Below, piece by piece: positions 1 through 11,933 of a DNA stretch of 64,000 nt. The translations under genes were made by a program, and so were the position numbers. How positions within the stretch are numbered: the stretch's first letter is position 1; each line of letters opens with the position of its first letter. The stretch is from Rotaria sordida (taxonomy: Eukaryota; Rotifera; Eurotatoria; Philodinida; Philodinidae), in contig CAJNOL010000486.1 in NCBI GenBank assembly GCA_905250125.1, forward strand, positions 1 through 64,000, written 5' to 3'. The notes beneath the pieces were generated by a model. The model ran no database searches. It was not told the origin of the DNA and saw only the letters and a program-made list of their open reading frames with translations.

Positions 1-1408
1 TAGAATAAATTAATTAACTTTTCATGTTTCCAGTAGTTCTATCAATATAATACAAGAGAATTATTAATAATTTGCCTTAACTTGGTGCTTTCATCATGCA
101 AGAAACAGGAACTGCGTCGACTAATTTTTTCAATGCTACGCAGGAAACAATCATACTATCGATGAATATTACTAAAAATGTTTGATTATTATTATTTACA
201 TCAGCAATCATTAACACAAATAGTACTTTGCGTGTCCAATTAAATTTATTCATAAACAACAAGAAAAAGAAATCAATTCTTCTTATTGATTTTCATTGAC
301 AAAAATATCTAAGGATAAAAATGTTCCTATTGTATAATTCGGCATATTAATAACTTGTGTTGCTTGAATATCTACTACCACTGAACCTAAAACTGAATAA
401 TATTGTGTCGATTGTCTCATATCAAGTTGAGTTAATAAACATGGAAATATTACGTGTTTAAACTCATCTCCATCTCATACAGATAAATAAACATAAACAA
501 TAATTAGTGTTTCAATTGCTGTACGACACACTTCTCCATCACCTTATGCTGCATGTCCATTACCAATACTAAATAAAGTTTTGCTCTTTTTGTCAAATAT
601 TTCATATCAATATTTCCACCTATTCGATGAGGTGAAATTGTTGAAAAAGAGTCATTTAAACCACGTGCAACGCCACATTCACTAGCAAATGATTGAAGTA
701 GAGTACACATTTGATTTTGTTTAAACCAAACACATTGACAATTATTTTCATCTAATTTCCATAGTTTAAGCTTAGCTTGTGAAAATTCATCATGAAGAAA
801 ACAAAAAACAGTACAATTGGTACCCATCGCCAACGAGTAGTTTTTATATCAACTATTTCAACTTCCTATATATCATTTGGTTCAGCGTCACGAATATAAA
901 TTCGATCATTTATTTGCTCTAATTTTGACATATCCAATGAATAGATTGCTTCAGCAGTTGATTAAGTATTGATTTGACCATTGGATATATCAAGACAATC
1001 AAATGTTACAATTTTACCAGAATTTATTGTGATGATTTGTGGAATCGAATTATTCCATGATAAATGAGGTTAATACATTCAGTCCGATTCAGTTTTATTA
1101 CAGAATAACTCTAACAGATTTATTTTTGTATGTATTCATTGTCGTTTTCATTCTATGCTGGCTCGTTGTTTTCTCTTTTCTGATTGCTATATTACATGGA
1201 CAGTTATATCTATGCATCACATACTGGTTTTTACCAATATGATGTATTGGGTTTTCTTAGTATGTTATCACATGTTCTATATTGGATTTTTCCTAATAAT
1301 ATATCCGTTTACGTCATACTTAGTATTCTCCAACGTGCTTATAGTTAATCAAGCGGAAAGATAAAAGAGATGTTTTGATGATATCCACAAGACCGTCGCA
1401 TTCAGCAA
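1..1408. other. Gene-free stretch with possible decayed coding remnant
   Basis: No intact gene is visible. On the minus strand about 500-1010 there is an interrupted reading frame (open part 504-833) with a protein-like composition (for example AKLKLWKLDENN and ISPHRIGG), broken by stops upstream and downstream. I do not recognise the family. It could be a decayed host gene or a chance frame. Confidence 0.3.
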
Positions 1409-1960
1409 TTGTGGTGGATACTGAAAAAAAACAATATACGAAATGAGCCTATTATGAAGCCACAAGCTGTACTAGGTTATAACGAGAGAAGACAATGTAA
1501 TGATTTGTCAGATCAACTATCAACATACTATACATGTCTCAGACATGCTATAAAATGGTATAAAAAGGTGGTATTGGAATTGGTATTTGGAACCGCAGTA
1601 GTTAATAGTTATTTGATTTACAAGGAAAATTATGCCGCAAGCGACATGACCATTCTGCAATTTCGTGAGAGTATCGTACGGTCTTTACTCCTTGGTACAC
1701 CATTTGAGGAGCTGAAACGTGGTCCGAGACAACAATCAGCAAGTCGTTCGAAGCGCAAACTCGCCGATTACAAGTTCGAAGAAAAGGAAAGATTTGCGTG
1801 CAATGTCTGAAGGCGCTGTGCTGGTGGCTATGAGAAAAGCAGGAAACAGCAATCAAGAGAAGCGAGCATGCTGACAGCAAAGAAAATAATGGTCTGTGCT
1901 GACTGTAACAATTTTTTTTGTCTTGATTGTTCTAACGAGAAGCATCATGTTATGGAATAA
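1409..1960 (+). pseudogene. piggyBac-type transposase, C-terminal remnant
   Basis: The frame 1409-1810 carries the C-terminal part of a piggyBac (DDE_Tnp_1_7) transposase: a KPQAVLGYNERRQCNDLSDQ stretch, matching the family pattern of Val-x-x-Tyr-Asn ending in DLSDQL, followed by a YY...KWYKKV...VVNSYLIYK segment. In this family that region ends the RNase H-like catalytic fold. The frame stops at 1810. A cysteine-rich tail then appears in another frame at 1889-1960 (CADC, CLDC, then a His pair), as expected for the piggyBac C-terminal zinc-binding domain. The frame break and the absence of the N-terminal and first catalytic parts upstream show it is dead. Terminal repeats and TTAA duplications were not identified. 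Confidence 0.75.
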
Positions 1961-2189
1961 AGAACTCAAAAAATACTGAAGATAGAGCAGGTGACACATT
2001 TTGTGTAATCTCCTGCCTAAGTAAAAAGCAACAGAAAGCTGTTTTCTATACAGTTTCTTCTTAAAATATAGTGTGGCCCACCGGTGGGTTACATTGGGCT
2101 GAATATGTTAAATATTGTTATGTTTAAATATTAAATATTAATGATCTTTAATAATTAATATTTAGATTTTTATAATATTCAACAACTTT

Positions 2190-2540
2190 CTAATATTTTC
2201 TGCAAAAAAGGGTGTGAATGTGGAGTGAAAGTGTAAATGTTGGTGAGTATAGATGGATGTGAGTATGTGGGTTGAGTGAGGGCTTGGAGTATGAGTGTGT
2301 GTATAGAAAGAGAACCGTTCCACGACAAAAAGTTTGTTTCTGTTGTGCCAGAACGTCATCAGATGGATTTTTAAAGTACTAAATCGTAAGAGTAATTTCA
2401 AAACAATAATCAGTATGTGTGGGCTTTCTTTATCTCAACTGAATATTGACACCTGCCCACACCTACGCACATCCAATCACAGACATGTGCACACCTTCAC
2501 GCACATCATACACCCTGATATACGCACACCCACACCCTAA
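2190..2540. repeat. Paired TG-rich and CA-rich tracts
   Basis: A degenerate GTG/GAGTG-rich tract (about 2210-2310) is followed about 140 bp later by a CACA/CACC-rich tract (about 2450-2540) on the same strand, so the two could fold back. A similar G-rich then C-rich pair lies at 12483-12575. Single TGTGGG units occur, but no regular telomere-like array. Nothing else is seen in the gap down to the ABC transporter stop. Confidence 0.4.
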
Positions 2541-2892
2541 CTGTATCGGATTGTTTTAAAACTTGGATTGGCTCCTATTTTTGTTATCTAGAGTCTTGTA
2601 AGAGAATTGGAAGCAAGTTTCACTGCAATGTAAGCATTCTAAAAAAAACAAGCTTAAAAATCTATAGATATTCAGAACAAAATTTTGTCTCTAATATCAG
2701 TTTTATCATCTGAAAAAACTTTGTGAACTCGCCGATTTTCCCGATCTGGAAATATTTTTAGACAGGCCGGACCAGACCGACTTAGTATTTCTTGACTGGT
2801 TACAATTCTGGATTAAATCATTGAAATTTCTCATAGTTTCCTATCAGAAAAATGCATTGTAAAGCCCATAACCTCTTTTGAAAAATATATTA

Positions 2893-2898
2893 TTTATT
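2893..2898 (-). terminator. Candidate polyadenylation signal of the ABC transporter gene
   Basis: AATAAA on the minus strand, about 170 bp past the transporter stop codon. It is the first plausible hexamer in the 3' flank; such hexamers are common by chance in AT-rich DNA. Confidence 0.35.
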
Positions 2899-3068
2899 TG
2901 AAACAAGATCGTTCTCATCTTCGAAATTTTCGATACTATGAATAGCAAAAAAGTGATGTGAAAATTAACATCTGCAGACCAAGATAACGAGTGATAAACT
3001 TTGGATCAATAGAATAACCAATGATATTTCATTATTAGAACTACTGTAGATGTTCTCTCATGATTACA

Positions 3069-6000
3069 TTAAGTTAGATCAATATTACTAGGCACATCAA
3101 AATAAGCCACCTCTCCTTGTTCCAACATAAGAATGCGATCACTATTGGCTACCGTATTCAATCGATGTGCAATCGTTAATATGGTACGATCACGAAACTT
3201 GTCAGCAATAACCTCTTGAATCATCCTATCAGTCTTATGGTCAACATTTGCTGTAGCCTCATCGATAAGTAATATGTGGCTCTTCTTCAGAATGGCTCGT
3301 GCTACACAGACCAGTTGACGTTCACCAGCACTCAAATTAGTTCCCGATTCTGCCACCAATAGACTTAGTCCATCGGTATGATTGGACACTAATTGTTTGA
3401 GTTGAACAGCTTCCAGTGCTCTAAGGCATTCTTCATCTGAAAATTTTTCAAATGGATCAATATTGTATCGAAGCGTACCACAGAATAGTATCGGTGCTTG
3501 TGGAATAACACTTAAATGAGAGCGAAGATAACCGAGTGAAAGACGACTAATATCAATATCATCAATGAGAATAGTTCCGTTGATTGCCGATTGATCGACC
3601 AGTCGAAACAGAGCCTGAAGAAGTGATGATTTTCCGGCACCTAAACAGAATATACAGATGAATAAACAGATTTCACCAAGAAGAAATCATGCATTCTCAT
3701 ATTCCGAGTGTCTTAGAACTATTCACAAAAAAATGTTCTTCCTGAAATGCTGACGTTTGATGATACAATAGTTATTGAAAAGAACAGGGTACGATAACTG
3801 ACGAAATCGACCTCTTTGAATAATTCAGCTACTTATAAATGAATCCGTTACATTAAATGTTGAAAATCAGTTACTGGAATAATTAGACCTATAGATATGT
3901 ACTTGTTGTGCAACTGTCGATTGATGTTTCAGTAGCATTCCTGAATATCATAATCTTCAAGAGCAATGTTCTGAAAAACCAAATTTCTTATTATTGGAAA
4001 GCGTTTGTTGGTTGTTTCAAAATGACGTAAATACACAAAATATGCAAAAGTTGAGAGGTAAGAAGAAGATTATGGATTCAAATGAAGAAATAGATTGATA
4101 CATTATGCTGAGAGTCGTGCGATGGGGATACGTCATTTATAAACGGTGTGCTGATTCTGATACCGACGTATCGAGAGTAGATCCCTAAGTATTTAACGAA
4201 CATTGCATTTCTTAAATACTGTTTAAAGCGTCGCCCCAGATGCTCTGCGAAATAGTCTACAGTAGAACCTCTCTAAGTGAGCACCTCGTCTATCCGATTG
4301 GAACATAAGTTCTGCAAGTTTAGATCAGTAGAATTATATCTCCAATATAAAACTACATTTTAAAGAAAGTATTTATATATTCTGATAGCGCTCGGAATTC
4401 TCTATCATCCTGTGTATTTAAGTCTTGACTTGTATTTATTTTCTAAAAAAGATTTCGAATACAATGAATATACCCTCATCCATAGATTCTCAAGACTTCT
4501 ATTCTTTTGTTCCTGTTTGATGCGTTTTTAAAATTTTTATTTATACAGTGTCAGTTTTTTAGAAAAGTAATTATATATTCTGAGAGCTCTTGAAATACTC
4601 TATCACTCCATATATTCAGGTTTTGGCTTGGACTTCTTTGCTGAGAGGAACTTCGAACATTGTCAATGCCGTGAGGGTGTCTTCATTGTACTCGAAATAT
4701 CTTTTAGAAAACAGATACAAGTCAAGACTTAAATACACAGAATGATAGAGAATTTCCAGCGCTATTAGAATATATAATTACTTTCCTTAAAATGTCGTTT
4801 TATATTGAAGATATAATTCTATTGATTCAAACGTGCAAAACTTATGTTTCAATCTGACATGTGAGCACTCGCCGAATCGTTCAAGTGAGTTTTGCTGGAA
4901 ATGAACCTCTCTAAAATGAGCAAATCGCATTTCTGGGCAGTAAGCAGTATTTTTGAGCTCGTTCGTATGATATAGCCTCTCTAAAGTAGACACTGCTAAT
5001 TGTGATTGCACAGTATATTGCTTGAAGTATGCCATCACACCATCATCAGCTATCATGAACATAAATTGATACTGGTCATGAAAATATGGCTTCCACTGTC
5101 AGTTTGAATTGCACAATCAAAAACGATGATTCATTGGAAAAGCTAGATAATCGTTGGTGACAGAGTTTCTTGAATTAGACGAAGAAGTTTCAATATTCGA
5201 AATGACAAAACAGAAGACCTGATGATAATCAAGGATAGACAATGCCAACAGGATGAGAAATATGATGACGATGTGCTTCAGGAAGCGTCTCCCACGCTGT
5301 GCAATGCTTTCGAAATAATGCATACGTTGCATCTGCTTGCAAACGCGGAACATCGCTAACTTCACTATCGTATCAGTATTTTGGAATAAAAAATCACAGA
5401 CAACTACATCAATTCTAAAGCTATTACGGAGTGCAAAAAAAATCGACCTCTCGAAATTAAAATATGACTAATTATTTATTTATAATTACAAATTAACTAA
5501 ATTATATATCAATACTAATTATAGTGAATGTACAATATAGACAATATGTACAAAACAATTTTATAAAAACTTGCAATTAAAAAATTTCAATGAAACAATA
5601 GTTGTTTTTTTCCACCTATGTGGAACTATTTCTTTATTATATATTTGAAAATTTAATTTTAAGAGAGAGTCCATCAGACCAGTCACCAAATATGCATAGG
5701 AAAAATTTTAATTTTGAAATAAGTTATACCGTTCGAAAACCCGTGAAAAGTTATGCTCAAACCTAAATTTTTAGTTCTTTCTGAAAATCCTATGAAGAGA
5801 TATGAAGGCATCTTTGAATATACCCCCAGGTACTATTCCAGAAATTTTCGAAAATTTTGCTAAATTTTAGAGAATTTTATTTAACACTTTATGACAACAT
5901 ATATTACCATTAAAGGTCCTTCCTTTTTAGTATTAATTAACGTATCTTGATTAGATCTGTTAAATACACCATGATAGAACAAGATTCTCAAACATAAATC

Positions 6001-9000
6001 GTGTCTGAAGAGTCTTTAATGTGTTATTTTTAATTCAACAAATAGGAAATTCGATCGTTTTATAAAAAGGTTTTTTATATTTTTGCTCTGAAAGTATACC
6101 AGAGCAATTCTCTTCAAGAGTCTTTTAACTTAGAAGAAAGTGCGTCAAAAACTGCATCTTTCTATATACAATTTAACAAGATAAAATGTGGGGAAGGGGG
6201 GTTATTTAATTTTTGAGCACAAAGAAGATCGCTACCATGCGAAATAGTTCCACATCGGTGGAAAATAACAACTATTGTTTCATTGAAATTTTTTAATTGC
6301 AAGTTTTTATAAAATTGTTTTGTATATATTGCCTATATTGTACATTCACTTTAGTTACTAGTGGTATATAATTTAGTTCATTTGTAATTATAAATAAATA
6401 TTTAGTTATATTTTAATCTCGAGGAGTTCGTTTTTTGCACTCTACACTACCGAATAAACTTCAATTGCAGATTTATCTAGCAAGCTTGAGAACGACCGGA
6501 AAAAATAAATAAATTCAGCTATAGAAAAATTATTGAATTGTCAGAATGGTTTAAACAAAAAGTAGAAAAAACATCTTTAAAGAAAATTGCTGTCCAAATC
6601 TTGAAAAGAAAAATTCTAAAAAAAATTCTCGAAATGCATAATCTGGAAATGTTATATTTCGAAAACAGTGTTATCTCGAACAAGAAGCGGTAAAAACTTT
6701 AGAAACGGTCATTATTTCCTCAGTCTTATATAAATTCTTTTACCTTGAACTAAAGTTCTTATCATAGACCTTTTGTTTTGCTGTGATACTGACGTACGGG
6801 GTTTTCGATGATCAAAGTGACACTTTTCAGAAACGTTACCAGTGCTGCCGTTGTGAAGCAAAATTAATTTCTCGAGATTTTTCAATTCGAGATGTTGAGG
6901 CTTTCGAGATTATGTTCTTCAAGATTGATTCTCGAGATTCGGACACCAATCCCTCTAAAGTGCGCATCTGCTTGAAGTGGATAATTTGAAAAAAGTCCCT
7001 CAGATGTCCAGTTAAGGGAGGTTCTACTATATTTCGTTTATCAATTTGAATGCAACCACGAAATATGACAGGATCGAGTCCTTTTATTAATTTTTCATCG
7101 ATATTGCTCAATCATCTTCTAATCTGAAAATTTTGGAACAAACAAAGAAGATGGAGTTCGCATTTAATTCTTTTGCTGTCCAACATTTTTATTGAGTAAT
7201 TTTCTTAAATAGGAATATTTTTTCCAAGAGGAATTCTTAGGAGACTAAGACGAGTTTCTTTTTGGCGCCATAATTCTTTAAAAAAAAAGGATTTACCAAT
7301 GTGCTAAACAATCCCCTGGTTACTTCCTTGCTCGTGCCATTTTATAATGATAGGAAGATTTCTTAAAGTTTGATCGTTCACAGTAGTCTAATTCGTGACT
7401 CCTTTTCGACTCCTATATTTGAATCTACCCATCTTCAGTCGAACGTACAGGGATTTCTGACAAGAAAATTTTTAAAAACTTTTAGGTATACATTTCGAAG
7501 TATCAACCAATAACATAATCGACATATTTATACAACTGAGAAAGCGCTGGATAAATAAAACCGAATATTCTTAAGATGCTTGATACTGCATCAATTTTCC
7601 GGGCATTTTTCATTATCATCTTATTTGACCAGATCTCTCTCTTTCATCAACATACATATATATTGGGAAATAGAAAAGTGTGACATAAAATGCCTGAGCT
7701 AAATAAGAAAGAAAAAGTATAGCAAAACTACACGTTAAAATTACTTTTAAGAACGAATGGTTAATTATGGAATGAGGTATCAGTATTAGAACCTACTTTC
7801 CAAACCTATATGTGTGCAACAGATTCTCTGCCTCCTCACCAAGAATGCTCTTTATGTACTTTCTAAGAGGGTGAGGTAATCGTACCTGTTCGACCAATAA
7901 CTCCAATCTTTTGCTTGGATTCAATTCGTAGATTAATATTTTTAAGTACAGGATCGAGCTCTGAACGATATCGAAAAGTGTAATTTTTGAATTCAATAAT
8001 ACCACGAGAAGGCCAATCATCTGGTGGTTGGATGAGAACTTCGCTTTCATTACTGTTTCTATAGTTTTCTGGAGCAAGTTGACCATATTCATGAATACGT
8101 TCCGCACTGGTCATAAAATTTTCAGCTTCGGTTGATTGTCGAATACCCCATTGAAAGAGGCCTGTTAAGGTGATACAATAACTCAGACTGAGTGCTGCCG
8201 CCGCTGGGTCCATTGTATCACGTAATGCCACTGCAAGAATAGCCGTAACTAATGTAATTAAGGATGTCATGAAATCGAGTAGTAAACCGAACCAACGTGC
8301 GGTAGCACCGAGAACGAAATAAGCTCGTGAGTTTGCATCAATTCTTTTCATAAACATATTTAAGAAATCGGTTTGAACGTTAAACGCACGAATACTAGTT
8401 AAGCCGTCTAATGATGATGAGAACAATGCATACGTTGGACTTCGTGTTACACTTTCGAGCCGTTTGAGTTGACGACTTGAACGTATATAGTATCGACGAA
8501 GCCACAAAACTATAGGAATGAAAGGAACAAGGATTAGAAGCACCCATGGATTAGTCGTTCCAATGATGACAATGGAACCAATAGTCATTAGGAGACATTG
8601 TATACTATCGATTAAAGTTAGAGGTAACGATTCATCTAATGCTTGTTGATCTTTGCTTGCTCGATTCAATATTCGTCCGCTTGGATTACTTTCATAGAAA
8701 CGTAAAGAAGTATATAAAATACTGCTGAGCATTCGATTGTGAAAATAGGTCGATCCGCTTAACATGATAAAGAAAATAAAGCTGGTGCGTATTATTATAA
8801 CGATAAATGTGCCCAATGTCAATCCAAGATAGACATAAGCATAATATGGTGATCTTTGTTGATCATAAGATTTGCTAGACCATACTGCAAGCCAACGATT
8901 TGTAAAGTCGTATAGACCTTCTGCAGCACACATGAGAAATATGATGAGTAAAAATCCAAACCAACGCAAAGGTGGTGAAGTGAACAGTTGAAGCCAAACA

Positions 9001-11933
9001 CTCCATTTGACGACACCAGCAACTGATGTCTCATCCTTTACAATTGGATTGATATCAGTTATAGCAGTTTTAAGTGTCCACTCGGTCTCATTATCGTCAG
9101 ATGAATCTGTTTCTGATGCATCTGTTTCTGACGTATCATTCAATGGCTGATTTGCAACAGGTTGTTCATTATGTAATTCATCTATGTGACCATTTGTCAA
9201 GAGAATCATTTGATCTGCTTCAACTAAGAAATGTGTCTGATGTGTTACCAATATTCGAGTTTTTTCACGAAGAAGACTATGTGGACCAATACATTCATCA
9301 AAAATTTTCTCTGCCACTTTTGGATCAACAGCAGCAAGTGGATCGTCTAGTAAATATATATCTGCATCAGCATAAAGAGCACGAGCAAGAGATATTCTAG
9401 CCTTTTGTCCGCCACTTAAATTGATACCTTTGTCACCGATCATTAATAAATCACCGACTTCACCAAAATTTTGTAGATCGATATTAAGACAGCATGCTTT
9501 TATTACATTCTTGTAACGTTCTTCATCCATTGGTTTGCCAAGAAGAATATTAGCTCGAATAGTGTCAGCAAATATCCAAGGCAATTGTGGAGCGTACGAA
9601 ATAGAATTGGCATATTGTTGTAGTTTTCCACTGACAAGATTGACCTCACCGAGAATGGCAGCTAGTAAACTTGATTTGCCGGCACCAATAACACCTTTCA
9701 CTCCCACCAAAGTACCATGCTTAATCTTGAGGTTGACAGCAGACAGACAACAAGAGTCTTTCCAAGAAAATGATGCATCTTCCATTATGATTGCATGATC
9801 TTCATTTTTGTTTTCCATTTTTTCACATTTATTGAACAATATATCAAGCTGCATAAATTGATCGATTCTTTTTGCAGAGACACGAGCTTCACTAAACTTT
9901 TCTATAGCAACTGGAAATAAAACAGTTACTGAAACTCGAACCATAGCAAAGAAGGATACTGCCGAAAAAATATCTTCTGGAAGCAAAGTTCGACCCATTA
10001 ACCAATTGCCACCGAATGTAGCAAGAGAAATTAAAAGTAATGATGAAACGGAGAGAGCAATATTAATAGATCTCAAGCGGCTAGATTTAAAAATGTACGA
10101 AAGTTCATGCCGACGTATTTCATGTACTCGTTGCTCCATCGCTTTTTCCCAATTATACATTTTAATAATTTGACATCCGTTGACAAGTTCATTGATCATT
10201 TGCACACGCTTATCTGTACGTGCCATTGTGTCCTTTCGATATCGACTGAATAATCTACTGAACATGAGCTGTACTGGTATTAACAGAACAATTACTGCAT
10301 AACCGAATAGCGTCGGTAAACCAATGCTCCACCAAATGAGACCAAACATCGCCACAGCTTCCAGAGGAGCCCACAATAGAGCATGATAGTAAGTGCAAAA
10401 TTCTTCAAATTTACTTGAATCATTTGCTACCAAATTGATCGTTTGAGCAGCAGTAGTCTTGTAAAGAGCTACTGTATTGATGTTCAACAAATGTTTATAG
10501 ATAGTAGACGATAATGCATTGCGAACACGCATTCCTACACGTTGATTTATAAAAAAGATTTGTTGATTAAATATGGCTTGTAGAATCGCGGCAATGCAAA
10601 GACCAATAACACATAGATAACTAGCGTAAGTTTGTAATCGTGATGGATTTTGAATGTACCTAACAATTTCGCGAATAAGCAATGGTTGTGCAATACGAGC
10701 GATAATAAGTGGAAAAATAAGTAATGTGCTCAGAATGAGATCTTTGAAAAATGTTTGTTTGATAACATGCCATGTACCTGGCCATTTAGAACTGTGGTGA
10801 TCCACTCTATTCAACAAGACTGAACATTTGTCGTTGACAGAAAGATCGTTGAGATCGTCGTCGACAAGTGTGCGTTGATTGCCCAAGGAAAGAATAGGTT
10901 TTATCCACCATAATAGTGGTATCTGTATCCATCTTGTCCATGATGATTGACACCAATCCAAACGACATGATAGTCGTTGTTGACCTAGAATATACTTTCG
11001 AACATAATGGAATTGTATTCCCTTCTTTTATAGAACTAGTTCGTTTACATGTTTGACATATATTCTGTCATAGAACAACTGCTGTTATCTTTTCTTCTGT
11101 ATATGAGACAAAAATTCTGTTCTCGATTAAGAGTATGTTTAACCCTCCATGTACTTTGCTCTTTCATCATTGATAGACTATAATGAATTTCTCTCGTGTA
11201 TCTTTCAAGTGCGACAAAATAGATCGCAATCGTTAAACAGATACATACGCATCCGTTATCGTACATTCATTTGTATTATTTGCACCTTCTTCTGTTCAAA
11301 TTCCACCTTCTATTCATCCAGTTTGCATATATAACTTGAGCAAAGATCTTCAAATCCTATGTGTGAAACTAAAAATTTTGCAGTTGATATCAATCCCTGT
11401 AATACTAGCTCTTCACCTTTAGAGTTAGTGATAAACCAAAGAATTTTTATAGGAAAGAAAATTTTGTAAAAGAAAATATGAAGCCACGAAATTATAGTTA
11501 AAGAACTTTAGCCCTAAATGTAATATGTGATGACCAAGAGTTTAGATACCCTTGTGGTGTTGTTTACTAAAGAAGTTATTTTTCTCGAAAATTAAACATT
11601 TCCAAGTTCATATGCATAAAGAAAGTTTCATGACATTATCCAAAAGCATCATTCTTTGCCTGAATAGAAAATGTTTATCTTCTTATCAATAAATATATGT
11701 CAATCAATTGGAAGCAATTCTGGTTCATGAATTAGAATCAAATTTGTTGGCTTTGTTATCGATACATTTCTTTAATGACACTCACTTTCAGTTGGCGGTG
11801 ATACTTTAGATGAATCTAATGAATTGTCCTTCTGCAAGGTCACTGGTGTTTCTAGAGAAATTTGTGATGCAGACAAACTATTCATATGCCGTTTGGCTGC
11901 TTCGTCGATATTTGCTATTTTTCTTCCTACCAT
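3069..11933 (-). CDS. ABCC4 (MRP4)-like ABC exporter, three exons
   Basis: Exons 11786-11933, 7886-10984 and 3069-3640 join in phase (3819 nt, 1272 aa). The start is the ATG at 11933; exon 1 ends at a GTGAGT donor, exon 2 follows TTCTAG, and the exon 2/3 junction falls inside the NBD2 Walker A (GRTG/AGKSS). Order: TMD1 (about residues 110-400), NBD1 with Walker A GVIGAGKSS (~485), signature LSGGQ (~571) and Walker B YLLDDP (~594), an acidic Ser/Thr linker (~670), TMD2 (~715-980), and NBD2 with signature LSAGE (~1182), Walker B LLIDEA and IAHR. NBD1 has Asp where NBD2 has the catalytic Glu, as in ABCC proteins generally. There is no TMD0, as in ABCC4, whose members export organic anions, cyclic nucleotides and drugs at the plasma membrane; the substrate here is unknown. 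The protein stops right after the last NBD2 strand (YFDVP), shorter than the usual ABCC4 tail. Confidence 0.9.
4300..4990. repeat. Inverted and direct repeat cluster inside the pogo-like element
   Basis: About 190 bp at 4300-4495 recurs inverted at 4665-4860, with very similar runs such as AAGTCTTGACTTGTAT. A weaker direct copy lies at 4550-4660. It looks like rearranged copies of one short non-coding element. Confidence 0.6.
5429..6442. mobile_element. Foldback element with ~208-bp inverted arms
   Basis: Arms 5429-5636 and 6235-6442 are inverted copies differing at scattered positions; both ends read GAGTGCAAAAAA. The ~600-bp centre has no convincing coding sequence. It lies within the pogo-like element, so it was inserted later or captured. 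No clear target duplication was seen. Confidence 0.7.

Larger units (their letters stand above)
4260..7029. mobile_element. pogo/Tigger-like DNA transposon, non-autonomous, in ABC transporter intron 2
   Basis: The left end CAGTAGAACCTCTCTAAGTG at 4260 and the right end (reverse complement TAGTAGAACCTCCCTTAACT) at 7029 are inverted and each is flanked by TA (4258-4259 and 7030-7031), as in Tc1/mariner-pogo elements. The CAGTAGAACCTC start is typical of pogo-type termini. No transposase frame is seen. Copies of the CTCTCTAAAGTGAGCAC motif recur inside (near 4900, 4975 and 6955), so it is probably a compound of related copies. A separate foldback sits within it. Confidence 0.65.

Noticed and set aside
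4787-5062. 91-residue minus-strand frame in the transporter intron
   Set aside because: Lies in repeated transposon sequence; the same DNA recurs inverted without an open frame.
7793-8107. 104-residue minus-strand frame overlapping the transporter
   Set aside because: Out-of-frame shadow of the ABCC4-like exon 2.
10961-10961. Transporter start at the end of the long open frame
   Set aside because: That codon is TTG, and the reading frame continues upstream to an acceptor; an in-phase first exon with ATG exists at 11933.
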